This document shows positions 1 to 13,754 of a stretch of 64,000 bases of DNA, piece after piece. The stretch covers positions 18,990,822-19,054,821 of the forward strand of contig NC_134516.1 of the NCBI RefSeq assembly GCF_027942865.1, in the 5' to 3' direction. The stretch comes from Odontesthes bonariensis. Taxonomy: Eukaryota > Chordata > Actinopteri > Atheriniformes > Atherinopsidae. The translations under genes were made by a program, and so were the position numbers. The notes under the pieces were generated by a model. That model was not told where the DNA came from, searched no databases, and worked only from the letters and a program-made list of their open reading frames with translations. The number at the start of each line of letters is the position of its first letter. Within the stretch, counting starts at the first letter, position 1.

Positions 1-3000
1 AGGCAGCAGGACTTTTGATGGTGTAAAAGCGTTGAATTTCAGTTTTATTTGGTGCTGCTCTGCTGCACTTTAGCAAAATGTTTTTGGCTCCAATCTTGGC
101 CTAAAAGACAAAGCTTTCGCTTTTTTAAAATCGTAGAGTTCTCCTGCACCAACATGTCACTTTGTGTGTGGTTTCTAAAGTTTTATATCACTCCAGGAGG
201 TCGTCCTCGTACTGACACAAATCTGATCCCCAACCAGCTGTTAGAGATGGCTCATCCTCTGTCGACTAACATCTGCAGCTCATCTCCACAGTTTGATGGA
301 AAATGCAGGGTTTCAGCTCCCTTATGCTCTTTTTTTTCTTCCTTTCCTTTCTTTTATTCCTGGTTCTGTCTATGTGTCTGATGTTTGTTTTTCCCTCTGA
401 GCCATCTGCTCCCGATAGTTTCTGATATACCGGCTTTAACACACAGAGGCAGACAGAGGTGGGAAGAAAAAACAAACTTGGTTGAAGGGCTTCTCCTTCT
501 ACTTTATTTTCCTCCACTTCATTCTTTGCGTTGCGTAAGGTCTCGACACTCGTGGAACATGTCTTCCACATTGCACGTTTGAACTTTCACCCCCTTTGAT
601 TCGTCACAGTCGTCACGCAGGTGCTCAGCCTCACACCTGTTAGCAAAAAGCGGTGGAGGCACGGCTCCAGAATTACAGATAGTCGTTCGGAAACAAACAT
701 TTGACCAGAAAAACACTGATGCAGATTAACATCAACAGACCCCCGCAATAAATCAAAAAGGAAAAGTTCCACATAAAACATTTTTTGGCCCTCTACGTAC
801 AATTACTTCAGTTTTTGTCCTTGTTCCAGCTATTCAAACTGTAAAGTTCTGCTTTTTCCAGTGTTTGCCCCTTATTGTTATTTAGCTCCATTTAGTCCAT
901 CATTAAGCCTTCATTAAAAGTCAGAATTGATCTACTTATTTGTTTCCTAACACCAGCACGTGACAGTAGAAGTGTTTTTGCAATGTTTTAACCCATAGTT
1001 TACAGATTAGCTATCACTTTAAACTCGTTAAAAGTGTTTTTCATGATGATTTAAAATCAGGTAAAGAAGGAGATGCAACCAAACCATACTCGCTTCGTTG
1101 AGGGTTTTTAAAAAAAAAAGTATGTGTCAGCGTGAATGAAAATCAAAACAAAAGCATTCGTAAACACATGCATGTGACAGCAAAACAGAACAATAAAGAT
1201 AAAACACATGTATCCTGACACACTGACGTCACACAGACACAGACAGACACAAAGTTATGCTTCAGATTGTATGGCGTAGACCACACATTGCGCCGGCTGT
1301 GCGTTAAAACAGTTATTCACGGTCCTGCATTCTGCTGCCCAGATTCAGAGATGAGTCGGCCTTGTAACCCGAGCTGCTGGCCTACGTCTCTGTGTGTGCA
1401 TCTGAGGTGTACATCCATCTTAATATGACTTCAAATGTGCATTTTTAAAAAAAAAGGGAAAATCCATACAGTACTCTGTAGGTGAATATGTATTTTAGAT
1501 GATGTAGACCAAGGATTACTGGACTCAGAAATTAACCCGTTGAATACCAGAATACTTGCTGTCAAACTGGATTCATTGTCAGTGGTGGAGCGGCCAGACC
1601 CGCTGAATATGGGAAGCTATACTGTCTTTTGTCAAGCGAGGCTTCATAAATAACTTAGACTTCCTCCTTTGGACGCCGGCCAGTGGCTGTTCACTATAAA
1701 CTACACAACCCCCATGGCTTTCTCTGAGCAGCCAACTGCAAAATGGACTGTTGGCTCCTGACCCTTGAGGAGTTCTGTAGCTGCCGCCATCATATTGTTT
1801 ATGTAATTTGTTTACCTTGTGTAAGATGTCATAATTGAGAGTACATTTGCTGCACATTATTTCTTTTAGCACTATTAGTCGTGCCAGTATGATTAGGTTT
1901 AAGGGTACTTACACGTCCTGGTGGGTTGATCTGACCTGAATAAAACTTAAAACCAATATGTTTTGCATGTTTAATGCAGAGCTAATGTCATGCTTTTGGG
2001 TTTCGTGGTATATATTTCTAAAGAAGTGTTAGGAAGGCTGGATAAGCTGCAGTGATGTTTTTCCATTTTTCAAATTTTCCTAACCCAGTAACTGAGGCAC
2101 ATTGTTAACCCATAAAGCCAGCGCATTGATACAAGTTTATGGTCCTTTTCTCCATATCGTGTCTGCGTTGCTATGTTGTGATTTAAGACCTCTGTCCATA
2201 AATGGTTCGCAATGATTATCGTCAGAACTGGAAGGAAAAATGAGCCATGGTAGCTCATGGGAAGAGGGAAGGGAGACCAAGTATTTGATTGGAATATGGT
2301 TTCACAATAGTATAAAAAGTCAACAGGTAGAAAGTCATTAAAATTCTCCATTCTTGAGGATGAGACAAATGGGACAAAAGGGTAAATGAGAATACTTGAG
2401 TGCTGGGTTTGATGATGGGTGCAACTAGAAATAAGGCAAAAGTAGTATCATATTAGCAAGAAATAACAGGAAAAGAGGTCAAGAGTTAGTACTAGCATTA
2501 GCATTAGCAATTAATTTTTTTAAGAGGGGATTTTGATCTATCAAAAATTCAAACCACCAATTTGTCCTGTGACCTCAGCACTTCATTTATCATCCAGTAT
2601 AACAAATCACAACATTTTGTAACTTAAATACTTTACAGACACACAGGGTAAAATAGAAAGTGCTAAAATGGCAGGGTCACGATGTAGCAGTTAGCAGAAA
2701 CACACTCTTAAAAACTCAGCTTTCAGAAACTGGGCAAAAAAGTTATAAAATGGGGAATATATATTGATAAAATAAGAAAAATTATTTTCCTACACAACAA
2801 TTAAGTTTTAAATGCCCATATTTTTTTAATACAAGTAGCTTTCTTGCAAGTACAGGAACCAGATAAGAACAGTACTTTTCTCTTGTTGTGGTCTTATTTT
2901 TAGTTTGGCCCAGGCTGTTGTTCATCTAAATGCGTTGTCATTTCGGTATTTCTAGTTTAAAACATTAAATTACTTATAAATATCAACACAATCATATATA

Positions 3001-3288
3001 AAAGTTAGAATATCTCATTGATAATTAAGATAATTAAGGATTAATAGCTTGATTGAAGTGTAATACTCTTAAATTTGTTATATATATATATGACAAAAAC
3101 AAGCACATTTTTTGCCTTGATTTAGGATCAATTTTGTCTGAATTGATTAATACAATTTTACCAAATAATTTATAACCACAAGAAAAATAGTTTAATTCAA
3201 GTTGACGTGTAAAGAATACTTTTCTCTCAAGATAAAACTAGCATGTTGCCGTGTCCACAGGCACAAGGAAAGCACAGATTTCACATTT

Positions 3289-3290
<2 letters not shown>
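1..3290. other. Intergenic DNA, no gene seen
   Basis: AT-rich sequence with only short open frames and no recognised protein family, RNA gene or transposon. The stretch around 1,560-1,830 is more GC-balanced than its surroundings and could be a conserved element, but nothing in the sequence proves that. Confidence 0.5.

Positions 3291-3291
<1 letters not shown>

Positions 3292-3326
<35 letters not shown>
3292..3326. repeat. (CA)n microsatellite
   Basis: About 17 uninterrupted CA dinucleotides followed by an A run. Confidence 0.95.
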
Positions 3327-3331
<5 letters not shown>

Positions 3332-5226
3332 TGCCGCTCCACATTCATCATAGCATAGAAACAGCACTGGTGCTTCCATCAGGGGAAGGTCCTCTACCCC
3401 CCATGACAGAGAGGAGTCTTCCCATGCACCGGGTGGCCACAGTGGGCCCCATGCACGGATGACATCAGCGCTCAGCCTGGAGGAGCTCTGTGACAGCCGT
3501 ATGTAAATTGAATATGACTAATCGCCTCTCTGCATCACCTCTCGCCACCTCTGGGCCGCCACGATGAAAGATGGAGTGGGGAAGGAGGAGAGGCAGAGAT
3601 CCACAAGAGCGTCCTCTTTTGAAGTGTGAGAGGAGGGCGAGAGGGTAACCAACCAGACGGGCAACACACCAGTCGGCCGGTCATTGTTTTAATTTTAGCA
3701 GAACAATCTAACAAACGATATAAAAGATGGTGAGTTATGGCCGTTGGCCCGCTGTGCTGCGAGTAAAAAAGGGAGCTCTATTTTGGCGTACACAGCATAT
3801 GTGTTCTCTCCTCGTAATGATCATGCTGACCGACATGCCAATCTCCCCCCCCAAAAAAAAAGAAAAAAGAAGAAGCAGTGCATTGCTTTAACAGCTCGTC
3901 TGAAGCCTCTCGAGGTGGCGGTGGTATTTTCATCGATGACCATCCTGCTCTCAGAGCTCAGGGTTTCTCAGTGGTTCACACACAGACTGACAGAGAGGCA
4001 GGGAGAAGGCAAAGTGCTTCCACATGTGGAAGACATGAAGAAGAGGCAGAGGTGTGTGTGACCACCCATACAACTGCAGAATCCCAGGTGCCCCTGCCTT
4101 TGTTCTCATTGTTTTTGTCTGTGTATAAAATGATGTGCGTTCGCATACCTCTGCTGGAAAGTCACCTTGAGAATAAAAGTGTATAAATTCATGCAATCCA
4201 CACGTCCCTTTATGGATTTTATTTTCCCCTTTGGCTCTAGCTTTTACTTGAAAGATATATTGTTTATACAAAAGTTGCACAGTTTTACGTTAGTCTGTGT
4301 CCACGGTTTTGGAGTCAAATCCCTTAAATTAAATGACTTTTCCTCCTTTTTTTTTCCCTGTATTTCTGCACCTCCATGATGAAACGGGTTAAAGAGAACT
4401 CACCAGCAGCCTTAAATGATGTGTAGCGGCCTGAATATTATTTTAATTTTCTCTCAAACTTAGAGCTGAATAATTGTCCTTCTGAGTGAGAATACATTGG
4501 AAAATTACACCTTTTCGCTGCAGGTTGATTTTAAGCTAATGCAGAGCAGGCGAATGATTAACAAGAACCAAGAAAGAGAGAATTTTTATCCCTGTAGGAC
4601 AAATATTTGGATGTTTTGGGTTTTTTTTAAATCTAAAGTAGGGAGGAAAAATACTTAACATAAGAGTTTTTGTTTCCACATGAAAGAAGACCAGCCTTTA
4701 TGCGGTTGTGGGATCCTGGAGATTTCAACTTGGTTTTCTGACCTATTTTTAAGTACTCCTCAAATAAGGTGAATAAACAGATACTTGAGAAAGTTTACCA
4801 CCACTTTTGGCATGGCCAGTGTGTTATTGATGCCCGATGGCCCCCCACACCCCTCTGCACACCCCGCTCTGCTCAAATCACCCCCTGACGGGCAGAGTAA
4901 ACAAGTGGCGCTGTGTATATCCCCCATGTAATCTGGATTTAGCGCGGTGAGATCACGGCTGTTGGAGCAGAGAGCCCCCTGGACGCTCAGCTGCATTGTG
5001 GGAGGTTCCCTCTCAATGCCACCTTTGTCTGTTTGTGTGTGTGGGTCTGAGATAGTGTGTTCCTGTTGACAGGGTAGAATAAGCCAGGAGTAAATTTTCC
5101 CCGTGGTGAGAACCAATCTTTGTACTCATAAAGCTAGAAAAAAAAACAAAAAAAAACTCTCATAAGTTCAGGGTCAGACTGGTTTGAAATTCATTTTTAC
5201 ACTTTCTTTGAAAGCCAGCTGTCCTC

Positions 5227-5236
5227 ACGCACACAC

Positions 5237-5273
<37 letters not shown>
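5227..5273. repeat. (CA)n microsatellite
   Basis: CA dinucleotide tract with two CG interruptions near its left end. Confidence 0.93.
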
Positions 5274-5276
<3 letters not shown>

Positions 5277-6590
5277 TGCTAATGTTATTGACCTCTCAAC
5301 AGCTCACAGACAAACTTATTTCTATTTGAGCCGAATGAGAAGTAAAACTTTGTTTTATCACTAAATTAGAGCTGCAGCTTTCTACAGTTTCCTTCTTGTC
5401 TTTAGTATAAACTTCAGACAATCCTCGACTACCGTTTCATTCTGCCCTACAAAACTAAGCTATATTCATTTATTTGTTCTTTAAAACAGCATGTAAATCT
5501 ACTGAGCTATAAAAGCCACATTATCTAAAAAATAGCCTTACCCAGTTTTAGCTCAAACAAAAACAAAATTTACTTTTGTATATATATATGTGTGTGTGTG
5601 TATGTGAAACACATATAGTTTTTTTGCTTATTAAATTTAGAAAAATGCATTTGAGGAAGTTGATGTGTTGTAAAAATGAGAAATTAGCTGAACCTACTCA
5701 GGGTGGATAATAAAAACCCAGCTTACACCTGCTAAAGGAATGCTAACTAGCTGGAGTCAGAAGCTAGCATCCTTTAGCTAACACAGACCCAAAGATGCTT
5801 CATAGTTGAATAACTGCTATTTGGTCTTGTTACCTCGTTTTTTTATCACACTTTTAAATGTCCTAAATTATAAGTTAGTTAATTAAAAGATTGAAAGACT
5901 CAAAGATTGACACCTTTGATTGTTTAAATGCTGAAGCCGAAATGCACGAGGAAACAAAAAGCTATAGTTTTTTGTGTGTTTATCCCCCGTTTCTTCTTCA
6001 CGTGAAGCTGAAAGTCTCAGCAGTGGCCCAGCAGACCTACAGTAGACCACATAATCGACAATATCATGGTTGCGTGTATATTTCCCGTGTCCGCCTTGTG
6101 TTTCTTCCTCTTCTGTACACTAAAACACGACATCGTCTCTTTTTTCTTTCATTTAAAATGCTGCAATTTGCAGCGACTTTTCGCTGGATTCCAAAGATGT
6201 TTGTTCCTGTGCTGACAACAGATGTTTAATTAAACAAATACGCCGAGGAGCAAAATAAATATGCGCTGTAAAGTGAGCAAGCTAATGTGGAACCATCTGT
6301 AGTAATTTAAGGTAAAAAGAAGAGGAGACGTGAAGGGCCGCTGACTGTAACGGAGGCAGCAGCTGGGAAGGAATTACACAGAACTTCTCCACTTAGCACC
6401 ACCACCACCGTCACAGGGTAGTAATCTAAGAAGCTATTTTAAATGGCTTTGTCTGTGCGTGTGTTTTTAAGCCCGGGCTGTTTTCCTGCCTTCTTGCTCG
6501 TGCTTGCGCGTCATGTGATCTCTTGTGTTTGTCTCTGCAGCTCAAAGCTTCCACTCTTCTGTGTTGATGTGTGTTTTCCAGATTAAACGA

Positions 6591-6615
6591 CACACACACA
6601 CACACACACACACAC
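6591..6615. repeat. (CA)n microsatellite
   Basis: Roughly 12 perfect CA units. Confidence 0.9.
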
Positions 6616-7489
6616 TCTTTGGTCTGAATGACAGGTGGTTTGCCAGCTTGCATGTTTTTTGACGGGGACCCCGGTGTTTTAAGTGTTTTAAGCTTCTTGT
6701 TTTGGTGAATTATTGAGTCAAAACACCAGAAAACTTATTAATATAACAACAATCAGATCTCATGTTGCCTCCCTTTTGTGACACATTTAGCATAGTTACA
6801 CATGCATGAATTACTTATAATAAACAAGTTAAGAGCTTAGAAACTCACGAAAATAGAGAATTTTTATCAGATACGTTACTCCTTAAAATTTGGATTGATT
6901 TTTATTTTTTTAATTGATAGAGACGGAGCTGATGGGAATTATTAGAAATGCTTTTAAGGTGGTTAATTTGCTACAATTGTATGTTATATTTATAGATATT
7001 CAAACAGAAATATTTATAAATAACGTATTTTATTAGTCAGGATGTATGTTAAGGGGTGAATGTGTGTAAAATCCTGTAATTACAGCGACCACATTAACTT
7101 CAATGCGAATCTTTGAGTTTCTTCAGCTTAAAAGCATTTAACAAAGTGGGAATTATAAATGAGATTTTACAGAATTGAACTATGACTGGATTGAATTGGA
7201 CTGTATTTAACTGAAGATGAATTGGAAGCGTCCTGGGTAAATAAAGTGAATCCTTATCCCTGAACACGCTGAGGGAACGCTGAGGCAGATCACCGGTTCC
7301 TGAAGTTTGAGGGGTCACCGTGGAAAGGCGGCTCTCTCTCAGAGGCAGAAAGCACCAGCGGTTCCTGCTTGTTATATAACTCTGTTGTTCTCGGCTCAGG
7401 CTGTCTGTGCCTGATTTTGTGGATGAATTCTAGCTGCTATGAATCCAACTCTTCCCCCTTTTAAACAGCCGAGATTTCCAGTGTGTATT

Positions 7490-10059
7490 CTCCTTTTATT
7501 GCTTTCATTTGCATATAAATTAAATCTATATTGTGCCTGCGAGGCAGACTATGCTAACTATGCAAACGATCCCTGGCTTTTCTTTGTTTTACAGATAAAC
7601 CCTCGGCTTCCTCAATGACAAGGTGGGAGGGAGAAGTGTGTGTGTGTATGGGGGGGGGGATTCTCTCTCTGTTTCATAATTGTATGAATTTTAAATACAC
7701 TGTCATAAGAGCCTCTTCCGCATTCACAGCAGGGAATGAAACTATCATGATAATATTAGAGCTACAGGGTTAGCTGACCGTGAAGAGCCAGGCAGCCTCC
7801 TCACCTCTGTTCACACATGCAGGCCAGATGGCCGCAGGGACTGCATTTAGAATCACATTGTTTCCTAAACATTATCCACCACAACTCATTTAATTCCTCA
7901 GGACGAGGAAACGCGTTCAGATTGCATTAAATGTTCTTTAACTGGTGTAAAAATGCAGAGCGGTGCATCGATTCTGTTGTTTTTTTATATGAGCAGAAGC
8001 AGATTTCATCACGTTTAGCATAATTTAAATTCATTGTCACAGTGAAATCAACTCCTATGAATATTCATTCGTATATTATAGAGAATAGTGACATTAAATT
8101 AGACCCAATGTCACTGTGGGTCCCCTGGAAACCCCTTCTTGGACCCCTGGAGGGTTTCACTGGCTGCAGGGAAGCTGATAGTCATTACAGGACAGTTTTA
8201 TGCACAAAGAAAACCAAAACTGCTCCTGCTGCTATATCTGAAATGCAACATGAAAGGTTAAAACCTATTAATTAACTTACAAATATAATAAGGATGAGCT
8301 GTCTTACACTCTTTGTTTTACTTGTATGGCTCTTTTAAACCCTCTTTTCCTAAATAAAACCCTTTTATTTCCAGGTGCGGTGATGTTCTCCGAGATATCC
8401 ATAAATAAAAGCTAAAAAACGCTAATAAGTTAGGAGATAAATTGTTAATTAAAACTTGAATCTTGTGGAATAACCTGCCTGTGGAGTGACAGCGAGTCCC
8501 TGGCCGTCACTGAAATCAATTATTAGCTCGCTATGCTGCGCGCTTATTAACTCTCGGCTCTATAGGAAGAGGAACACAAAACGCAGCGCTTGAAATAATT
8601 ATGAAAAACTCCTGAAACGCGGAGGCCGTGAACTCCTCCGCTGCGGACCTCTGCAGGCTCGTTAATTAAATAATCCGATCTGAGATCAGTTGTATGTGTG
8701 TGATAAAAACACAAAGGGTGGAAATCATGCAGGACGCCTTCCTGCTTCGTCCTTAAATATTTTCTGTGTTTATATTCCTCTGTTCTGGGCACGTTTTGGC
8801 CTGTTTTTTTCTGTGGCTTAAAGAGGGATATTTTGGAATAGGAGGCTGGGGTTTGGAGTAAATCCGTGCTGGGGGAAGCGCGGAATATTGAAAGTGTGAT
8901 GAAGCTCGACTTGATGATAGAGGTGAACGCGAGGGCACGTGAAAAGCAGCCAAAAAGCTTCCCAGGCATGATAAAAACAAGATGCTGAGAAAGAAAAATG
9001 ACGGAGGAGCTCACACGTTCGGATTTTTTGCTGCTAATATAAAGATGTTGCTTCACATATTCTGTTAGTAATAAAAACCAAAATCCTGTTTTCATTTTCA
9101 AAGACCCAACCTTTCTCTCATTAACACCGGTTTGAGACGTCTGATGAGTTCAGTTTGCGGGTTGAATCAAAAGAAGGGAAAATATAGGTTTTTTTCCACG
9201 CTTTAGGAATCAAAGTGTGACCCCGGAGTCACGGAGTTCACAGCCAACCTCAGCCTGGGGTCACGCAGGGCCAAACAAAGTGCTCCATTCACCCTGAGGA
9301 CGCGCAGGGCCTCTGCAGTTCCTTAAGGAAAGGGCCAGAGTTGTTTAATAGGGTGAGATGTTGTCCAAATAATTAGAAACAAGCAGTGAGCGAGGCTGTT
9401 TAGCTGTGTGTCATACACACCACCTATTATAAAACTGGGAGAAGCCTCTTATTATTTACAGTTTGCTCCTTTAAACGTGCCGTTTAATATCGGGGTTTAT
9501 AATAGCCTAATTATAATAATAAGATATAATAATGATAATTTAGCTACGTTTCCATTTGAAAATGGGAAATAAGTTAGATGCTGTTTCCATAATCCGGTTT
9601 ATCTGTGTAAACAGATGAAATGAAGAATTATTCAGCCCGTTCTCCTTTTTTTTTATTAGTTTTTTATTATTATTATTATTATTTCAGACTACATGTGAAC
9701 ATATTAAAATCTTTGGCTTGAGTCTGCGGACTGATTTGTTGAAGGAAAATATGGCGCTAACATGGAGAACCTAACGAGCCCAGACATCCTAAAAACAGCG
9801 AGAACAGACTGGAAAGAACCGGATGAGAGATGAGCCTCAAATCAAATATACTGTGTACAACATGATAACTGTGTGGCTATATAAACTTTAATAACGCTCG
9901 TTCATTTATATAATATGTCCATATACTGTTACCATAAACAGAAATCTGTGTGTTTTTTTTGTTTTTTTAAATAGCGTTTCGCCTCTTCCAGTTCATTTAT
10001 TTTAGCTCCAAAAGTCCAGCGTCCCACGGCGGCCCTGTGTAGGAGGGGCCCGGGGCCGC
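7490..10059. other. en1 downstream flank, candidate non-coding regulatory DNA
   Basis: About 2.6 kb between the last microsatellites and the en1 stop. It has no recognised transposon and contains many homeobox-like TAATTA/ATTA cores (for example around 8,440-8,680) within moderately GC-rich islands. This composition is usual for conserved non-coding elements beside developmental genes, but conservation cannot be measured here. The longest open frame on the minus strand (8547-9101, 184 codons) has no recognisable domain and is judged spurious. A (TTA)n tract lies at about 9,664-9,684. Confidence 0.35.
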
Positions 10060-10379
10060 TCATTCGCTCTCCCCCTTGTCCTCCTGCACGGTGGTCGTTG
10101 AGTGGTTGTAAAGTCCTTGAGCCATGAGCTGCAGGGCCAGGCCGTTTTTGTAGCCGCTGGCCTTTTTAATCTTGGCCCTCTTATTCTGGAACCAGATTTT
10201 GATCTGGGACTCGTTCAGGTTGAGTTCCTGGGCCAGAGACTGTCTCCGCTGCTCCGTTATGTACCGGTTAGCCTGGAACTCGGTTTTGAGTCTCTGCAGC
10301 TGCTCGGCCGTGAACGCTGTCCTGGGCCGCTTGTCCTCCTTGCTGCTCTTCTTCTTTTTCAGTTTCCGTGTCCTTGGGC
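10060..10379 (-). CDS. en1: en1 coding exon 2 (homeodomain)
   Basis: Encodes the basic linker, the whole homeodomain and the C-terminal tail, ending in TGA at 10062..10060. Acceptor is ...CGCCAG before GCCCAAGG. The homeodomain keeps the invariant W-F-x-N-x-R of helix 3. A possible AATAAA on this strand lies at 10001..9996, only about 60 bp after the stop, so the true 3' end may be further down. Confidence 0.96.
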
Positions 10380-12908
10380 CTGGCGTGGAAACAACAATGG
10401 GAATAAAATATTTATTCTAAGGCTCGACAAAGGACACAAGTGGAGCTCAAAGCTCCAGCTCACATCGACCGAGCGCCTCACTGCTGGGTGATGATGGCGC
10501 CTGATTATCTGCTCTCTGTGCTCAAATGTAGGTCAACAAACTGTCTTGGTCTCCATATCTGCTGCACATTAGAGTCGGCCTGCTCAGGGGCTTCACCCCA
10601 AACCAGAAACAACTTAAAACCAACATCAGACATGAAACTACAACGCATTTCAAAGCGTTATTGACGCATTTTCACATTCCAGCGTGTTAACTGAGAAGCC
10701 TCTGGTCTGAAAATAATAACAAAAAAGCCTAAACACGTTTGAATCTGATTGTTTGGCTTCCTTTTAACCAGACGTTGTCTAAATAAAACACATCGCTGGT
10801 TGATATGTTGACAGGATCGCATGATTATTTAATTAGTGTGCGTAAAGGTGAGCGAAATCAGCCAATCAGAGGACAAATATCCCAATAAACATGAAACCAA
10901 ATGTGTTTTACACGTTGGAGAGTTTAAGATGGTGATCAAAAAAAATTAACAGAGCTGTTAAAGAACAGGTTATTTTGTCATCTTGAGCTAGGCCACAAGC
11001 CGCCGCCACGGTTCAAATAAAGCAACTTTCGCTTCTGACAGGAGTAGACGGAGACTTCTACTACACACCGTCACCGCTTTCCTCCTAAAAATCCCACATA
11101 GCCAGCAATTCAATTAACGCAATCAATCCAAGATATGACCAAATCTACTTCATCACATAAATACGACCGACGAGAAATGCGGCTTCCTGTTCAAATAAAA
11201 GCTTAAAAGCGACATTAGGCGTTTAGGAGGCGCGTTAAATGAGTCAGTAGACTGATATCAGCTGATATCTCTGAGCAAAAGCGGTGGTTTACATGCACTG
11301 TGTACAGCAGACATAAAAAAGGACACAGCACGTATCACGTAGGCCCAGAAAAATTCAAAATATGACCAAATATTGGATGAAAAAGCAGCGGAATGGCGTC
11401 TAACTTCCACTGCAGCGCGTAATAACAAACGACCCAGTTAAAAATCAGTGTCCTCATCGTGTTTTGGACAAACACAACACACAAAAAGATACAATCCAGA
11501 TTTCCCAGATCGAAACTGGTCTGTCTTACCCAGCTGATCAGCAGGCGTTTGTTTGGGATTTCTCCCTGGTTGTCAGTTTAAAATCCTCCAAATTCGTCTC
11601 CAAACACGGAATCTATCAACTCCACCGACCCCAACCGGAGTAAAACAAACTAAACAAATGCAGGAATTCTGTTTTTTTTTTTAAATAAACTACAACCATG
11701 GTGGAGTCTTTGGCTCACCCCACCACTACCTCACATTTTTCTGCAGTCTGTCTTGTGAAAGATGGTGAAATCCGTTCAAAATATCATATAAAACACAACA
11801 TGTGGTGTTTATACCGTCCTGCGTGGTGTTAGTGGCGAAATAAGGTGGAATAAACTACTATTAATGTGTAATATTCAGTGAGTAACTGGTATTGTTGTGG
11901 ATTTTTTTTTTTTTACAATATGTCAGCTATGTTGTTTTGATGCGTATGAGCACATTTGTTTTTCCAGATTTCACTCATATAAAAGTCTAAAATGCTCATC
12001 TTTGATGTTTTATGCTACTTTAAATTAATTAAATTTAATTACAATTAAAATTATGGCACTTAAATATGACTTTAAATATATAGAAACAAACTTAGGTGAA
12101 CTAGCTTCAGCCTCTTGTTTTAATATTATCTTTATTTTGGTAATATCTTGTGTTTTTAAGCCTTTTTTATATATATATAAAAAAATAAACTTAATATTTA
12201 AAGATTTTCTTTCAGTTTTTACTGAATGAGTTAAAGCCAAACCAAGCTTATGTTTTTCTGTTTCTTATGGTCAACATGTCCGACCCTACGAAGGAGTTAA
12301 ATATCTGTGGAAAAAAAAAAAAAAAGCCAGCAAAGTTCCCCGGCTCCGCGTAATTCGGGGACTACTAGCGCCTTACCAGATGAGGGTCGGTCCGAGTAGC
12401 GCGTACAGTAAACCCAAGCGGGCCACAGCAGCGGCTGGCTCTCCTTCGTTAAAGGCGGAGACCCTGCGTTGCTGCCACTCATAGTAATTGACGACGGGCT
12501 GTCCGAGTATCTGCCAGTCCCGTTGCTCGCCGCTTCGCCTTGCTTGGACGAGTTCTGCTTGGACGAGGGCGACGAGGACGTGGACGACGACGAGGAGGGC
12601 GACGACGCGGTGCTGTCGCTGCTGCAGTTGGAGTCCAGGCAGAGGCTGCCGGCGTGCGGCGGCCTCGCTCCCAGCGGGTTGACGTTCTCCCTGCCCGGCG
12701 TCTGGCTCCGGTCGCGGTAGCTCGGCTCCTTCCTGCAGCCGAAGTCCGGCCGGAGGATGTTGTCTATGAAAAAGTTCGTGGTTCTGTGGGCCTGCTGGGC
12801 GGCCTGGTGGGGTAAAATCATGGCAGGCGATGGGAGGTTCGGCGACAGGGACATGCTCTCGTCCTCGGTCGAGTCCCGGCCGCCGTTGGGCTCCTTGCGC
12901 TCTTCCAT
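10060..12908 (-). CDS. en1: Engrailed-1 homeodomain transcription factor (2 exons, 283 aa)
   Basis: Nuclear homeodomain repressor that patterns the midbrain-hindbrain boundary and ventral limb/fin ectoderm (family knowledge). CDS joins 12908..12377 and 10379..10060 on the minus strand: 532+320 bp, 283 codons plus stop. The donor GTAAGG follows base 12377 and the acceptor CAG precedes base 10379; a glycine codon is split 1+2. Visible domains: EH1 Groucho-binding motif around residues 43-57 ([12 protein letters not shown] core), a Ser-rich tract around 97-124, the PBX-binding WPAWVY hexapeptide region around 162-175, a basic KLKKKK stretch just before the homeodomain, and a homeodomain around 193-252 with helix 3 [14 protein letters not shown]. 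The C-terminal tail [11 protein letters not shown] followed by an acidic end fits EN1 rather than EN2. It is much shorter than human EN1 (392 aa from memory), as the long Gly/Ala/Pro stretches are missing. The ATG at 12908 is the first in frame that gives the family N-terminus. Whether this is copy a or b cannot be decided here. Confidence 0.96.
10380..12376 (-). other. en1: en1 intron
   Basis: Single intron of 1,997 bp with GT and AG ends, at the position I know from vertebrate EN genes (just upstream of the basic linker before the homeodomain). It is AT-rich, with short A/T runs at 11670-11690 and 11900-11915. I see no coding sequence or recognised repeat inside. Confidence 0.85.
12377..12908 (-). 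CDS. en1: en1 coding exon 1
   Basis: Encodes the N-terminal 177 residues plus the first base of a glycine codon. It carries the EH1 repression motif, the Ser-rich low-complexity region (dense TCG/AGC codons, CpG-rich) and the PBX-interaction motif. The exon ends at CATCTG before GTAAGG. Reading on past the donor gives 25 unrelated residues, so the splice is well supported. Confidence 0.95.
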
Positions 12909-13460
12909 AGCTGGTGATGGTGAGGAAATCTCGGCCTCTCCACGCCAAATTCCACTTGTTGCTCGCGCTCCCGTCCCTCTTCGGTATCCAATTTAGACGG
13001 TCAGCATGCAAAACAGAAACAGCCCTTTTCACTAGAATAAACACCAGTGTTGGTTTATAATATCACCTACAGAGGCGACATGTCTCCTAATAGCCTTCCG
13101 AGACCTGGCATAGCCAACAGCTCCACGCAGTCACCAGTGCCCCTTCCTCTCCCCGGTGCGGCGTAATATCTCTGTATTCACTCTTCCCAAACTCTCCTAA
13201 AACCGTTACCCTCCCCACCACCACCCCTCCCGTGTGTTTTTTCCCTTTCTCTTACACCCAGCCGGAAGCACGTGTGCGCGTACACACGTGCTACGGGCCA
13301 ATCGGGTCGGCAGCTCGTCGCTGTCACGGGTGACGACGTCCAATCGGAGCTCAGGAGGGTCTGCGCGCGGGCGCGCGTTGTCCCGCACAGCTGGATCAAT
13401 AACCGAGAAACGCGCGCGCGCGCATGTACACAACAAAACAAAAACAAGAGCGCGGCCACC
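12909..13460 (-). promoter_or_regulatory. en1: en1 5' UTR and CpG-rich upstream region
   Basis: The block directly upstream of the en1 ATG becomes strongly CpG-rich at about 13,260-13,450, with many CG dinucleotides and a CGCGCGCGCG run near 13,415. This contrasts with the AT-rich sequence on both sides and fits a CpG-island promoter for a developmental gene. A TATTATAA-like stretch on the minus strand near 13,060 could be a TATA-type element, but the transcription start is not determined by what I can see. Confidence 0.5.
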
Positions 13461-13754
13461 ATCATCATAAAGGCGACAAAAAAAGCTTTTTAAAACGTAT
13501 TTAAACAACAATAAAGCCGCGTTTTGGTTTGATAAACGTATTGTTTGGAATATTTAACAAAACACAGATAAATAAAGGGAATTAATCTGGAACAAAGCTG
13601 AATAAAATGTTATGTTTAACTCTGATTTACACTACATTTACACTCCTTATTGACACCTAAATGGGTGCATGCTTCAACTGAAGCAGCCTAATATGAGACG
13701 CTGCTTTTCTTTAAAGGAATAAAAGGGAAGGTGTGAGTTTATAAAAGGATCATT

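Larger units (their letters stand above)
3327..7480. other. Intergenic DNA with microsatellites, no gene seen
   Basis: Holds (CA)n tracts near 5,227-5,273 and 6,591-6,615, a short AT/GT run near 5,580-5,600 and poly-A/T runs. Open frames are short and composed of low-complexity or microsatellite peptides. No splice-supported exon was found. Confidence 0.5.

Noticed and set aside
8547-9101. 184-codon minus-strand frame in the en1 3' flank
   Set aside because: No domain, random-looking composition, needs a non-supported start; more likely non-coding.
12373-13044. 223-codon frame overlapping en1 exon 1 on the same strand
   Set aside because: Alternate frame of a GC-rich Ser-coding exon; carries no engrailed motif.
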